Shown piece by piece: positions 42,464 through 51,165 of a stretch of 64,000 bases of DNA. Source of the stretch: Amycolatopsis granulosa. Its GTDB lineage: Bacteria; Actinomycetota; Actinomycetes; Mycobacteriales; Pseudonocardiaceae. Location: assembly GCF_011758745.1 (NCBI RefSeq), contig NZ_JAANOV010000001.1:2418001-2482000 (forward strand), given 5' to 3'. A model generated the notes under the pieces. It ran no database searches, had not been told where the DNA came from, and saw only the letters and a list, made by a program, of their open reading frames with translations. Position 1 is the stretch's first letter; each line of letters starts with the position of its first letter. The position numbers were made by a program, and so were the translations under genes.

Positions 42464-43939
42464 TCACTGTGGACGGTTGCGGCCTGACGCGTCACGGGCG
42501 CGCGGGCGCAGCAGCAGGCTGCAGACGACCGCCCCGGAGGCGAAGAACCCGGCGGACCAGGAGAACGCCACGCGGTAGCCGTGCACCGCGGCTTCCGCGG
42601 CCAGTCCTGGCACCGGCGCCTTGCCGCCCGGGAACGTCGTCACCGCGTTGGCGACGAGGGTGCTGACCAGCGCGGTGCCGATGGAGCCGCCGGTCTGCTG
42701 AGCGGTGTGCACCGTGGCCGACGCGACACCCGCGTCGCCGGCCCGCACCCCCGTCGTGGCCGCGCTCATCGCGGGCGCCGTCGACACGCCGATGCCCAGA
42801 CCGAACACCATCAGCGGGAACAGCACCCCGCTGAAGTAGGTGCTGACGGTGTCGATCGCGCTGAGCCAGCACAGAGCCGCCGCCGCGATGAGCATGCCGA
42901 GGCTGATCAGCGCACGCGAGCCGAACTTCGACAGCACACCGCTCGCGGCCGCGGCACCCGCCATCAGGGTGGCGACCATGGGCAGGAAGGCCACGCCGCT
43001 GGTGATCGGCGCGAGCCCGAGGTCCCGCTGCAGGTAGTAGGTGAGGAACAGCAACACCGGGAACATCCCGATGCCCCGCAGGAACACCGACAGGAACGAG
43101 CCGCCGCGGTCCCGGTCGAACAGCACGCGCATCGGCAGCAACGGATGCTCCACCCTGGTCTGCAGGTAGACGAACAGGGTCAGCAACGCCACGCCGACGG
43201 CCAGGAAACCCCACACCGAGACGGCCGACCACGGCTCGGCCTCGGCGTGGGCGAACCCTTGGACGAGGGCGAACAGACCGGCCGACGCGGTCAGCGTGCC
43301 GGGGACGTCCAGTTTGGGCCGCCGCCCGGTGCGGGGAAGCGGGCGCAGCATCGCCACGGCACCGGCGAACGCGACCGCGGCGAAGACGATGTTCACGAAC
43401 ATGCACCAGCGCCAGTCGAGGTACTGGGTCAGCGCGCCGCCGAGCAGCAGCCCGATCGCGGCACCGCCCCCGGCGATCGCCCCGAAGACACCGAACGCCT
43501 TGCCCCGTTCCGCGGGATCGGTGAACGTCGTGCTGAGCAGCGAGAGCGCGGTCGGCGCGAGCAACGCGCCGAACACCCCTTGCCCGGCGCGGGCGACGAT
43601 CAGCAGTTCGATGCCGTTCGCCGCACCGCCCAGCGCGGACATCAGGGCGAAACCGGCCAGCCCCACCAGAAAGGCCGGTCTGCGGCCGAACAAGTCGGCG
43701 ACCCGGCCGCCCAGCAGCAAAAGGCTGCCGAATGCGAGTGCGTACGCCGTGACCACCCATTGGCGCGCGTCATCGGAAAACGCGAGGTCGTGTTGCGCCG
43801 ACGGCAGTGCGATGTTCACGATCGTGGAGTCCAGCACGACCATGAGCTGCGCAAGGCCGATCACCACCAGGATCCACCAGCGGTTCGCGTTCGCGTTCCC
43901 CCGTGCGGGCGCGACGGCGGCAACGGATGACGGCGGCAT
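42464..43939 (-). CDS. DHA2-family MFS exporter (14 helices)
   Basis: A 491-residue EmrB/QacA-type proton antiporter: helix 1 ILVVIGLAQLMVVLDSTIVN with the DHA2 motif D1, GGRVADLFGRRPAFLVG (motif A), ARAGQGVFGALLAPTALSLL (motif B), FGAIAGGGAAIGLLLGGALT (motif C). It probably expels a drug-like or lipid compound. ATG 43939 has GAGGAC seven bases upstream; the longer open frame is a shadow crossing the divergent ArsR gene. Convergent with the TetR gene and divergent from ArsR, so either could regulate it. Confidence 0.9.
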   Translation of the reverse strand: MPPSSVAAVAPARGNANANRWWILVVIGLAQLMVVLDSTIVNIALPSAQHDLAFSDDARQWVVTAYALAFGSLLLLGGRVADLFGRRPAFLVGLAGFALMSALGGAANGIELLIVARAGQGVFGALLAPTALSLLSTTFTDPAERGKAFGVFGAIAGGGAAIGLLLGGALTQYLDWRWCMFVNIVFAAVAFAGAVAMLRPLPRTGRRPKLDVPGTLTASAGLFALVQGFAHAEAEPWSAVSVWGFLAVGVALLTLFVYLQTRVEHPLLPMRVLFDRDRGGSFLSVFLRGIGMFPVLLFLTYYLQRDLGLAPITSGVAFLPMVATLMAGAAAASGVLSKFGSRALISLGMLIAAAALCWLSAIDTVSTYFSGVLFPLMVFGLGIGVSTAPAMSAATTGVRAGDAGVASATVHTAQQTGGSIGTALVSTLVANAVTTFPGGKAPVPGLAAEAAVHGYRVAFSWSAGFFASGAVVCSLLLRPRARDASGRNRPQ

Positions 43940-44154
43940 AGGTATGTCCTCGCAGAAGTGAAGTGGATGAGTCCCCTGGGCCATCAAGCTACGCACGGCG
44001 GGCCGCATATTTCCGCCTTGGGTGTCGCTTCTCGCGAACGCTGGCGAATGGTTATGCGATATGGCCTCGAATTGCGACGGCGCCGCAGACTGCGAGGGCA
44101 CATCCAGCTTTTCGGACCAGCACCGGGTGCCCGCCGCGCCCGGCGGCGTTGACT

Positions 44155-44174
44155 TATATGCCAGTTGCGTTATA
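44155..44174. promoter_or_regulatory. Candidate ArsR operator
   Basis: TATATGCCAGTTGCGTTATA has dyad symmetry TATA-N3-CA-N2-TG-N3-TATA. It overlaps the -10 of the ArsR gene (44171-44176). The position fits autorepression. Confidence 0.5.
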
Positions 44175-44176
44175 TT
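44171..44176 (+). promoter_or_regulatory. Leaderless -10 of the ArsR-SRPBCC operon
   Basis: TATATT, six bases, then ATG 44183. Confidence 0.6.
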
Positions 44177-44182
44177 ACTCGT

Positions 44183-44494
44183 ATGGCATCTACCTTCGAG
44201 GTGCTCGCCGAGCCCCGGCGCCGGGAGATCCTCGACCTGCTGCGCACGTCGGAGCGGCCGGTCGGTGATCTCGTCGAGCGCCTGTCCCTGACCCAGCCCG
44301 CGGTGTCCAAGCACCTGAAGGTGCTGCGCGAGGCGGGCCTGGTCGAGGTCCGGCAGGACGCGCAGCGGCGGTGGTACCGGCTGCGCTCGGAGCCGCTGGC
44401 CGAGATCGACGCGTGGCTGGCGCCCTACCGCCGCCTGTGGAACGCGAGCCTGGACGCCCTCGAACGGCACCTGGACACGATGGAGGAACCGTGA
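44183..44494 (+). CDS. ArsR-family regulator
   Basis: A 103-residue winged-helix regulator: FEVLAEPRRREILDLLRTSE, LVERLSLTQPAVSKHLKVLRE (recognition helix), VRQDAQRRWYRLRSEPLAEI. No metal-binding ELCVCDL motif, so it is the SdpR-like, non-metal type often paired with SRPBCC proteins. Its ATG follows TATATT by six bases. The stop overlaps the GTG of the SRPBCC gene (GTGA). Confidence 0.9.
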   Translation: MASTFEVLAEPRRREILDLLRTSERPVGDLVERLSLTQPAVSKHLKVLREAGLVEVRQDAQRRWYRLRSEPLAEIDAWLAPYRRLWNASLDALERHLDTMEEP

Positions 44495-45435
44495 CCGAAC
44501 TGCTCACGATCGCCGGGAAACCCGTGCTCCGCTTCGAACGGCGGCTCGCGCACCGGCCCGAAAAGGTCTGGCAGGCCGTCACCGACCCCGCCGAGCTGGC
44601 GCACTGGTTCCCCGCCCGCGTGGAAACCGAGGCACGGGTGGGCGCGCCGATGCGGTTCGTCTTCCCGGACGCGGCGCCGGTCGACGACGGCGGCAGCGGC
44701 GAAGTCCTCGAGTTCGACCCGCCGAAGGTGTTCGCGTTCCGCTGGAACCTCGACGTGCTGCGGTTCGAGCTGGTGCCCGACGGGGACGGCTGCCTGCTGG
44801 TGTTCACGCAGACGATCGGCGGCGGCGACGTCGGGCGGCTCTCCGGTGGCCGCAACGCGATCGGCTGGGACTTCTGCCTGGACGGCCTGACCGCCCGGCT
44901 GGACGGGGCCGGCGCCCCGCCCGAGCCGGACTGGCTGCACGGGATGGAGCGCTACATCGAGGAGTTCGGTCTCGGCGACGGCACGGTGCACGAGACGGCG
45001 CACGGGTACGAGCTGCGGTTCGCCCGCGACCTGGTGTGGCAGCCCGCCCCTGAGGTCTGGCGGTTGCTGACCGAGGAGGCGACCGTGCAGCCGGGTGACC
45101 CCGCCCCGCTGCGCGCGACGAACGGTTACGTGCCGGCCGGGCGGGTGCTGGTGGCGTCGGCGCCGAACGTGCTGGAGTACGAGTGGCTGCACGACGGCTC
45201 GCCCGCGGGCCGGGTGCGGTGGGAAACCGTGGCCGACCGCGAGCTGGGCACCCGGATCGAGCTGACCCAGACGGTGCCGTTCGCGCTGGCGCACCTGCGG
45301 GCCGAGGCGCTGGCCGCCTGGCACACCCAGCTGGAGCTGTTCTTCGCCGCCACGTTCGGCGAGATCCGCTGCCCGTGGCCGGAGGAGCGCACGGCCGAGC
45401 TGACCCGGCGCTACGCGCAGCGGCTGACCGGGTGA
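44491..45435 (+). CDS. Tandem SRPBCC (AHSA1-like) domain protein
   Basis: A 314-residue soluble protein with two AHSA1-type START-like domains: the first from FERRLAHRPEKVWQAVTDP to ERYIEEFG (residues 10-165), the second from LRFARDLVWQPAPEVWRLL to FATTFGEIRCP-like end near residue 300. Each shows the family's alternating beta strands and final long helix. Most members have one domain. The pocket binds an unknown hydrophobic ligand. Coupled to ArsR; such pairs occur widely in soil actinobacteria without a settled role. Confidence 0.85.
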   Translation: MTELLTIAGKPVLRFERRLAHRPEKVWQAVTDPAELAHWFPARVETEARVGAPMRFVFPDAAPVDDGGSGEVLEFDPPKVFAFRWNLDVLRFELVPDGDGCLLVFTQTIGGGDVGRLSGGRNAIGWDFCLDGLTARLDGAGAPPEPDWLHGMERYIEEFGLGDGTVHETAHGYELRFARDLVWQPAPEVWRLLTEEATVQPGDPAPLRATNGYVPAGRVLVASAPNVLEYEWLHDGSPAGRVRWETVADRELGTRIELTQTVPFALAHLRAEALAAWHTQLELFFAATFGEIRCPWPEERTAELTRRYAQRLTG

Positions 45436-45459
45436 CAGGATTCGCGCGGAGTTCATCTC

Positions 45460-45477
45460 GGCGCCGCCCGCGGCGCC
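45460..45477 (+). terminator. Compact hairpin after the SRPBCC gene
   Basis: GGCGCCG / CGGCGCC with a CCCG loop, seven perfect pairs, ending one base before the TAGGTT promoter of the next gene. No T-run. Confidence 0.4.
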
Positions 45478-45483
45478 TAGGTT
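45478..45483 (+). promoter_or_regulatory. Leaderless -10 for the Tat-signal gene
   Basis: TAGGTT, seven bases, then ATG 45491. It supports ATG over the in-frame TTG at 45482. Confidence 0.45.
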
Positions 45484-45490
45484 GTCGATC

Positions 45491-46483
45491 ATGACGAAAT
45501 CGGTGACCCGGCGCGCCGTGCTCGGCGGCGCCCTCGCCCTCACCGCCCTCGGCGGCGGTACCGCGGCCGCCTCGCGGTCCCCGCGCGTGCTGATCGCGAC
45601 CAACGAGCCGTGGGGCACTTACCACGTCAAACCGCTGCTCGCGGAGGCCGCGCGACGCGGGTGGCGGCTCACCCAGCTGGTGCCCGATCTGACCCGCGTG
45701 ACCCCCGGCGATCCGGTACCGGTCGCCACGCCGGACACCGCGCCCAGCGCCGACCTGCTCGTCGTCACCGGCGCCGGGGACTGGCCCGCCGACTGCGCGG
45801 CCCGCTTCCGGCGGCTGCCGCTCGTCGCCAGCTCCCTCGCCTACCAGCAGCCGGTCCAGGCTCCCCGCGCGCGGGAACTGCACCCGCGGCTGATCACGTC
45901 GTCCTCACCGGCCGAGGCGCGGGCGTTCGGCGCCTACCTGGGCCGTCGGCGGCACATCCGGATCGTCGGCTCGCCGCAGACCGACGACCTGCCGCGGCGG
46001 GCGCCGGAACCGGGCCTGGTCCTGGTCCTCACCAGCGTCACGCACCCCGACGGCACCGGCGCCGCCGCACCCGGCACCGAACTGCTCCTCGCCGCGGCGG
46101 AGAAGCTCGCCGCCGCCGGGAAGCGGATCCTGGTCGGCCTGCACCCGCGCGAGGACCGCACGCTGTGGGACCGCTACGAGATCAGCTCCGTGCCCTCGGT
46201 GCAGGCCGCCGCCCGCGCGGAGGCCGCCATCGGCATCCCCGGCACGGTGTTCCCGCTGGTCGTCGCCGTCGGCACGCCCGTCGTCGGGTGCACCGACCCG
46301 GCGCTGACCGTGCCCGACTACCTGCGGTCGGTGTGCTCGTCCACCATCACCGACCCCGGCCAGGCGGTCGCGGCGATCAGCGGCGCGCACCTGCCGGACG
46401 CGAAGACGCTGGCCGACGCGGTCGGACCGGTCGGCGGTTCGGCCCGGCGGCTGCTGGACGCGTGGTCGCGGTTCGCCAGGTGA
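45491..46483 (+). CDS. Exported protein of unknown function with Tat signal
   Basis: A 330-residue protein with a twin-arginine signal: SVTRRAVLGGALALTALGG, cleavage likely after the Ala-rich stretch near residue 28. The mature part starts RVLIATNEPWGTYHVKPLL and has alternating beta/alpha character (RILVGLHPREDRTLWDRYE, AAIGIPGTVFPLVVAVGTPV, DPGQAVAAISGAHLPDAKTL) reminiscent of GT-B fold proteins such as epimerases or CDP-glycerol transferases. I cannot name a family, and a GT-B protein outside the membrane would be odd. It sits between the SRPBCC gene and accD5 with its own promoter. Confidence 0.72.
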   Translation: MTKSVTRRAVLGGALALTALGGGTAAASRSPRVLIATNEPWGTYHVKPLLAEAARRGWRLTQLVPDLTRVTPGDPVPVATPDTAPSADLLVVTGAGDWPADCAARFRRLPLVASSLAYQQPVQAPRARELHPRLITSSSPAEARAFGAYLGRRRHIRIVGSPQTDDLPRRAPEPGLVLVLTSVTHPDGTGAAAPGTELLLAAAEKLAAAGKRILVGLHPREDRTLWDRYEISSVPSVQAAARAEAAIGIPGTVFPLVVAVGTPVVGCTDPALTVPDYLRSVCSSTITDPGQAVAAISGAHLPDAKTLADAVGPVGGSARRLLDAWSRFAR

Positions 46484-46518
46484 GGTTCACGCCACACACG
46501 CGCCCCTTGCGCAATGGA

Positions 46519-46524
46519 TAGGCT
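46519..46524 (+). promoter_or_regulatory. Leaderless -10 for accD5
   Basis: TAGGCT, six bases, then ATG 46531. Confidence 0.5.
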
Positions 46525-46530
46525 CCCGTC

Positions 46531-48171
46531 ATGAGCAGCGCGACGGAGCCGATCGGGACGCCTCCGGCGGAGGAGCCGGACATCCACACCACGGCCGGGA
46601 AGCTGGCCGACCTGTACCGCCGGAACGACGAGGCGGTGCACGCCGGGTCCGCCCGGGCCGTGGAGCGTCAGCACGCGAAGGGCAAGAGGACCGCACGCGA
46701 GCGGATCGACCTGCTGCTCGACCCCGGGTCGTTCGTCGAGCTCGACGAGCTGGCCCGGCACCGGTCGACGAACTTCGGGCAGGAGCGCAACCGCCCCTAC
46801 GGCGACGGCGTGGTGACCGGGTACGGCACGATCGACGGGCGCCCGGTGTGCGTGTTCAGCCAGGACGTGACCGTGTTCGGCGGTTCGCTCGGCGAGGTCT
46901 ACGGCGAGAAGATCGTCAAGGTCATGGACCTGGCGATCAAGACCGGCCGCCCGATCATCGGCATCAACGAGGGCGGCGGCGCGCGCATCCAGGAGGGCGT
47001 GGTCTCCCTCGGCCTCTACGGCGAGATCTTCACCCGCAACGTCAAGGCGTCCGGCGTGGTCCCGCAGATCTCGCTGATCATGGGCGCCAACGCGGGCGGG
47101 CACGTCTACTCCCCCGCGCTCACCGACTTCGTGGTGATGGTCGACCAGACCTCGCACATGTTCATCACCGGCCCGGACGTGGTGAAGACGGTGACGGGTG
47201 AGGAGGTCACGTTCGAGGAGCTGGGCGGCGCCCGCACGCACAACACCAAGTCGGGCAACGCGCACTACCTCGCCTCGGACGAGGAGGACGCGATCTCCTA
47301 CGTCAAGGAGCTGCTGTCCTTCCTGCCGTCGAACAACCTGTCCGAGGCGCCGGTGTTCGACCCGCCGGAGCCGGTGGACTCCTCGATCGCGGACGGCGTG
47401 ACCGAGTCCGACCTCGAGCTGGACACCTTGATCCCGGACTCGCCGAACCAGCCCTACGACATGCACGAGGTCGTCACGCGCGTGCTGGACGACGGCGAGT
47501 TCCTGGAGGTCCAGGAGCTGTTCGCACCGAACGTGATCGTCGGGTTCGGCCGGGTGGACGGGCACGCGGTCGGCGTGGTCGCCAACCAGCCGACCCAGTT
47601 CGCCGGCTGCCTCGACATCGACGCCTCGGAGAAGGCCGCGCGGTTCGTACGGACCTGCGACGCGTTCAACGTGCCGGTGCTGACCTTCGTGGACGTGCCG
47701 GGCTTCCTGCCGGGCACCGACCAGGAGTGGAACGGCATCATCCGGCGTGGCGCGAAGCTGATCTACGCCTACGCCGAGGCGACGGTCCCGCTGGTCACCG
47801 TGATCACGCGCAAGGCCTACGGCGGGGCGTACGACGTCATGGGTTCCAAGCACCTCGGCGCGGACATCAACCTGGCGTGGCCGACCGCGCAGGTCGCGGT
47901 GATGGGTGCGCAGGGCGCGGCGAACATCGTGCACCGCAAGACGCTCGCCAAGGCCGCCGACGAGGGCAAGGACGTCGAGGCGCTGCGGGCCGAGCTGATC
48001 CAGGAGTACGAGGACACGTTGCTCAACCCGTACGAGGCGGCCGAGCGCGGCTACGTCGACGCGGTGATCGTGCCGTCCCACACGCGTGGTCACGTGGCGC
48101 GCGCGCTGTCGATGCTGCGCGACAAGCGCGAGACGCTGCCGCCCAAGAAGCACGGCAACATCCCGCTGTGA
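46531..48171 (+). CDS. accD5: Acyl-CoA (propionyl-CoA) carboxylase beta subunit
   Basis: A 546-residue carboxyltransferase. N-terminal half: [52 protein letters not shown] (acyl-CoA oxyanion hole). C-terminal half: [18 protein letters not shown] and [18 protein letters not shown] (biotin site). It transfers CO2 from biotin of AccA3 to propionyl- or acetyl-CoA, giving methylmalonyl- or malonyl-CoA for lipid synthesis. Matches AccD5 (Rv3280) in length and neighbours. Followed by accE after 10 bases. Confidence 0.95.
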   Translation: MSSATEPIGTPPAEEPDIHTTAGKLADLYRRNDEAVHAGSARAVERQHAKGKRTARERIDLLLDPGSFVELDELARHRSTNFGQERNRPYGDGVVTGYGTIDGRPVCVFSQDVTVFGGSLGEVYGEKIVKVMDLAIKTGRPIIGINEGGGARIQEGVVSLGLYGEIFTRNVKASGVVPQISLIMGANAGGHVYSPALTDFVVMVDQTSHMFITGPDVVKTVTGEEVTFEELGGARTHNTKSGNAHYLASDEEDAISYVKELLSFLPSNNLSEAPVFDPPEPVDSSIADGVTESDLELDTLIPDSPNQPYDMHEVVTRVLDDGEFLEVQELFAPNVIVGFGRVDGHAVGVVANQPTQFAGCLDIDASEKAARFVRTCDAFNVPVLTFVDVPGFLPGTDQEWNGIIRRGAKLIYAYAEATVPLVTVITRKAYGGAYDVMGSKHLGADINLAWPTAQVAVMGAQGAANIVHRKTLAKAADEGKDVEALRAELIQEYEDTLLNPYEAAERGYVDAVIVPSHTRGHVARALSMLRDKRETLPPKKHGNIPL

Positions 48172-48181
48172 GGGAGTCGGC

Positions 48182-48424
48182 ATGAGCGAGCCCGAGGAGA
48201 ATCCCCCCGCCCGGCCGGTGCTGCGTGTGGTGCGCGGCAACCCGGACGAGGCGGAACTGGCGGCCCTAACGGCCGTCGTGGCCGCGGCGGCGTCCGCCGG
48301 TGGCGAGGAGACGCCGCGGAAGCCGGAGCGGACGTCCTTCTGGGCGGACCGCGCGGCGCTGGTGCGCCGGCCGCTGCCGCGGCCCGGCGCGGGTGCCTGG
48401 CGCGCCTCCGCCTGGCCGCGGTAG
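48182..48424 (+). CDS. accE5: Acyl-CoA carboxylase epsilon subunit
   Basis: An 80-residue protein: acidic start MSEPEENPPARPVLRVVRGN, DEAELAALTAVVAAAASAGG, then RTSFWADRAALVRRP. VVRGNPxxxELAAL and the terminal SxWxxxxRxxR pattern define the small epsilon subunit that stabilises actinobacterial AccA3-AccD5 complexes. The ATG lies 10 bases after accD5, so they are co-expressed. Confidence 0.9.
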   Translation: MSEPEENPPARPVLRVVRGNPDEAELAALTAVVAAAASAGGEETPRKPERTSFWADRAALVRRPLPRPGAGAWRASAWPR

Positions 48425-48426
48425 TC

Positions 48427-48469
48427 CCACGCTCCCGCCCGCGGGTCGCGCACTCGCGAGCGGGAGTGG
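48427..48469. terminator. Hairpin between convergent accE5 and MFS genes
   Basis: CTCCCGC (48432-48438) pairs with GCGGGAG (48460-48466); CCAC / GTGG extend the stem across a two-base bulge. It occupies almost the whole gap between the two stops. Confidence 0.5.
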
Positions 48470-48470
48470 C

Positions 48471-49721
48471 TCAGGCGGCTGGTTCCGGCACGCCTTCGGG
48501 GTGGGGTGAGCGAACCCCGGCGTGCCGGTGCAACACCAGCAGCCGCGCGGTGCCGGTCAGCGCCATCGCCAGCGCGACCAGGAACGACAGCCGGTAGGCC
48601 GGCGGCGCGGCCACGCCGTGCCGGAGCAGCTCGTCCAGCAGCAGCCCGGCCGCCAGTTCCGCGACCACCGCGAAGGTGAAGCCGCCCATGTTGGCGACCC
48701 CGCTGGCGACCCCGGCCTGATGCCCGTGGTTGGCCGAGCGCGCCAGGTCGAACGCGAGCATGCTCACCGCCCCGGCGGCTCCGACGAGGAACAGCACCGG
48801 TGCCAGCACCGGCGTCGGCACCGGGCCCGGCACCACGATCAGCACGGCCCAGCACAGCACGCTCACCACGGCCGCCGACGCGACCATCGGAGCGCGCAGG
48901 CCGGGCCGCCGGGACGCGACTTGCCCGGCGACCGTCCCGAGCAGCACGAACCCGGCCACCACGACGGTCAGCAGCGCGCCGGCCGCCGCGGGGGTCCGGC
49001 CCTGCGCGTGCACCAGGTACGGCTGCCCGAGCACCGCGGTGAACGTGACGAACGCGCCCATCAGCGTGAAGTGCGTCCACATCGCGTGCCGCGTCCCGCG
49101 ATTGCGCCAGGCGTGCCGCAGGCTCACCCGCAGCGGCTCCGCCGGCACCTCGCGGGCCGCGGCCGCGGGCCCGTCCCGCAACGCGAGGGCCACCGCGACC
49201 AGCAGCACCGCCGTGATCACCCCGGCGGCGAGGAACGCGGGCGTCCACCCGAACCCGGTCAGCAGGGCGGCCAGTGGCGCGGTCGCGATCAGCTGGCCGA
49301 GACCACCGATCATCCCGGTCAGCGCGGCGACCAGCGCGTACCGGCGGCCGGGGAACCAGTTGTGGGCCAGCCGCAGCACGTTGACGAACAGGAACGCGTC
49401 GCCGGCGCCGATCAGCGCGCGCCCGGCCATCGCCGCCGGGTACGCGGTGGCGACGGCGAACACGATCGACCCGGCGGCCATCAGGGCCATCCCCAGCGCC
49501 AGCGATTTCCGTGGCCCGAACCGGTCCGCGGCGGCGCCGGCCGGCACCTGGAGCACGGCGTAGAGCACGAGCTGCACCACGGAGAACACGGCGAGCCCGG
49601 TCGCGTCGATCCCAAAGCGTTCCTGCGCGGTGAGCCCGGCTACCGACAGGCTCATCCGGTGGAACAGTGCGGTGAGGTAGCACAGCGCGCCCAGCCCCCA
49701 CATGAACCAAGCCCTGGTCAC
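48471..49721 (-). CDS. MFS transporter (12 helices)
   Basis: A 416-residue MFS protein: WFMWGLGALCYLTALFHRMS in helix 1, AGAAADRFGPRKSLALGMAL (motif A), AGRALIGAGDAFLFVNVLRL, then twelve hydrophobic segments in two halves. The NVLRLAHNWFPGRRYALVAA segment resembles sugar/nitrate or oxalate-type MFS members. Substrate unknown. GTG 49721 follows a strong AGGAGGTGG site. Divergent from the GntR regulator by 59 bases, which probably controls it. Confidence 0.86.
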   Translation of the reverse strand: MTRAWFMWGLGALCYLTALFHRMSLSVAGLTAQERFGIDATGLAVFSVVQLVLYAVLQVPAGAAADRFGPRKSLALGMALMAAGSIVFAVATAYPAAMAGRALIGAGDAFLFVNVLRLAHNWFPGRRYALVAALTGMIGGLGQLIATAPLAALLTGFGWTPAFLAAGVITAVLLVAVALALRDGPAAAAREVPAEPLRVSLRHAWRNRGTRHAMWTHFTLMGAFVTFTAVLGQPYLVHAQGRTPAAAGALLTVVVAGFVLLGTVAGQVASRRPGLRAPMVASAAVVSVLCWAVLIVVPGPVPTPVLAPVLFLVGAAGAVSMLAFDLARSANHGHQAGVASGVANMGGFTFAVVAELAAGLLLDELLRHGVAAPPAYRLSFLVALAMALTGTARLLVLHRHAGVRSPHPEGVPEPAA

Positions 49722-49768
49722 CGGACCACCTCCTGTTGCATCTATCTTGTATCCATGAGCGTCGTGGC

Positions 49769-49774
49769 TACGAT
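49769..49774 (+). promoter_or_regulatory. Leaderless -10 for the GntR gene
   Basis: TACGAT, six bases, then ATG 49781. Upstream, ATCTTGTAT near 49743-49752 may be part of a GntR operator. Confidence 0.45.
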
Positions 49775-49780
49775 GCGCGC

Positions 49781-50428
49781 ATGTCAACGAGGGACCGCTC
49801 ACAGGCGGCCGGCGACCGGGCCTACCGCTGGACCAAGGACCGCATCCTGGACGGTCGCCTCGAGGGCGGACGGCTGATTAGCGAGGGCGAGGTCGCCGAT
49901 GCGCTGGCCCTGTCCCGCACCCCGGTCCGGGAGGCGTTCCTGCGCCTGGCCGCCGAGGGACTGCTCCGGCTGTACCCGAAACGCGGCGCGCTGATCGTCC
50001 CGGTCTCCCCGGGCGAGGTGCACGACATCGCCGAGGCCCGGACCTTCCTGGAGCGGCACGCGGCGGCGAAGGTCATCGCCGCCGGCACCCACCGCGAGGT
50101 CGCCGCCGAGATGCGCGCGGTCCTCGACGAGCAGCGGGCGGTGCCGATGCCCGAGCACACCGCCCGCTTCACCCAGCTCGACCGAGAGTTCCACGCCACC
50201 CTCGTGCAGGCCGCCGGGAACGCGCTGCTCGCCGGGTTCTACTCCGGACTGCGCGACCGCCAGCTGCGGATGGTCAACACGGCACTGCGGGACAACACCG
50301 TCCGCCCGCCGATCATCATCGAGGAGCACGCGCGGATCTGCGACCTGCTCGCCGCCGGGGACACCGAGACCCTGCAGGCCCTCATCGGCAACCACATCGC
50401 CGCCGTGCGAGACGAAGCCACCCACTGA
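49781..50428 (+). CDS. GntR-family regulator, FadR/FCD type
   Basis: A 215-residue regulator: N-terminal winged helix (RAYRWTKDRILDGRLEGGRL, EVADALALSRTPVREAFLRL) and a C-terminal all-helical FCD domain (IAEARTFLERHAAAKVI, FTQLDREFHATLVQAAGN, EEHARICDLLAAGD) that binds a metal and a small carboxylate in relatives. The ATG at 49781 is set by the -10 six bases upstream. Divergent from the MFS gene; likely represses it until its substrate appears. Confidence 0.88.
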   Translation: MSTRDRSQAAGDRAYRWTKDRILDGRLEGGRLISEGEVADALALSRTPVREAFLRLAAEGLLRLYPKRGALIVPVSPGEVHDIAEARTFLERHAAAKVIAAGTHREVAAEMRAVLDEQRAVPMPEHTARFTQLDREFHATLVQAAGNALLAGFYSGLRDRQLRMVNTALRDNTVRPPIIIEEHARICDLLAAGDTETLQALIGNHIAAVRDEATH

Positions 50429-50430
50429 AG

Positions 50431-50474
50431 CTGCACTGAACCGGCACTCAACCAGCACTGAACCAGCCTTGTAC
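50431..50474 (+). repeat. Four 11-bp direct repeats upstream of PadR
   Basis: Four head-to-tail 11-base units run from 50431 to 50474: CTGCACTGAAC, CGGCACTCAAC, CAGCACTGAAC, CAGCCTTGTAC. A looser fifth unit overlaps the GntR stop. The period is close to one helical turn, and the last unit contains the -35 of the PadR promoter. It may be a multi-site regulator target. Confidence 0.55.
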
Positions 50475-50497
50475 CACGCTGTCCCGCGCCGTATAGT
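50469..50497 (+). promoter_or_regulatory. PadR-DHA2 operon promoter
   Basis: TTGTAC (50469-50474), 17 bases, TATAGT (50492-50497): the best -35/-10 pair in the window. Confidence 0.65.
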
Positions 50498-50506
50498 CCA
50501 CGTGGA
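50497..50506. promoter_or_regulatory. Candidate PadR operator
   Basis: TCCACGTGGA is a perfect 10-bp palindrome overlapping the -10 end and the start-site region, a typical place for autorepression by PadR. Confidence 0.5.
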
Positions 50507-50526
50507 ATAAACGAACTGGAGCACCG

Positions 50527-51165
50527 ATGTCCTCCGTGAAGCTCACGCCCCTCGCACTCGCCGTCCTGGAACTGCTGCACGAGGGACCGATGCACCCGTA
50601 CGAGATGACCCAGCTCATGCGGGACCGGCACATCACCAACCGGGTCCCGGTCAAACCGGGCTCGCTGTACCACACCGTCGACCGGCTGCTCACGGCCGGA
50701 CACATCGCGGTCGTGGAAACCCAGCGGGAGGGCCGCCGCCCGGAACGCACCGTGTACGCGCTCACCGAGCAGGGGCGCGACGCCTTCATGGACCGCGCCC
50801 AGGTGATGCTCGGCACCGTCGCCGAGGAGTACCCGCAATACGTCACCGGCCTCAGCACCATGGACGACCTCGGCCGGGATGTGTCGCTGGAACAACTGCG
50901 GTTGCGCGTGATGCGGCTCGAAGGGAAGGTCGCCGAGCACGAGGCCATCCTCCGCCGCCTGGAAACCGAAGGCGTGCCGCGCATCCACTGGGTGGACTGG
51001 TGCTACACCACCGCCCGGCTGCAGTTCGAACTGGACTGGACGCGCGAACTGATCCAGGACATCACCACGGGACGGCTGCCGTTCCTGGCCGAGCAACGGC
51101 AGCCCGACCTCTCCATCGTCCCCACCGAATCCACCGAGGACAAACCTGATGACCGAGCGAGCTAA
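50527..51165 (+). CDS. PadR-family regulator
   Basis: A 212-residue regulator: winged helix LTPLALAVLELLHEGPMHPY, EMTQLMRDRH, KPGSLYHTVDRLLTAGHI, then a long C-terminal coiled region (LRLRVMRLEGKVAEHEAIL) for dimerisation. Subfamily-1 length. ATG 50527 has CTGGAG upstream. It overlaps the exporter gene by 17 bases, so repressor and pump are made from one transcript, the classic LmrR/efflux arrangement. Confidence 0.9.
   Translation: MSSVKLTPLALAVLELLHEGPMHPYEMTQLMRDRHITNRVPVKPGSLYHTVDRLLTAGHIAVVETQREGRRPERTVYALTEQGRDAFMDRAQVMLGTVAEEYPQYVTGLSTMDDLGRDVSLEQLRLRVMRLEGKVAEHEAILRRLETEGVPRIHWVDWCYTTARLQFELDWTRELIQDITTGRLPFLAEQRQPDLSIVPTESTEDKPDDRAS

Noticed and set aside
46318..49710. 1130-codon minus-strand frame across accD5 and the MFS gene
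   Set aside because: It crosses two well-recognised genes in other frames and has no domain of its own.
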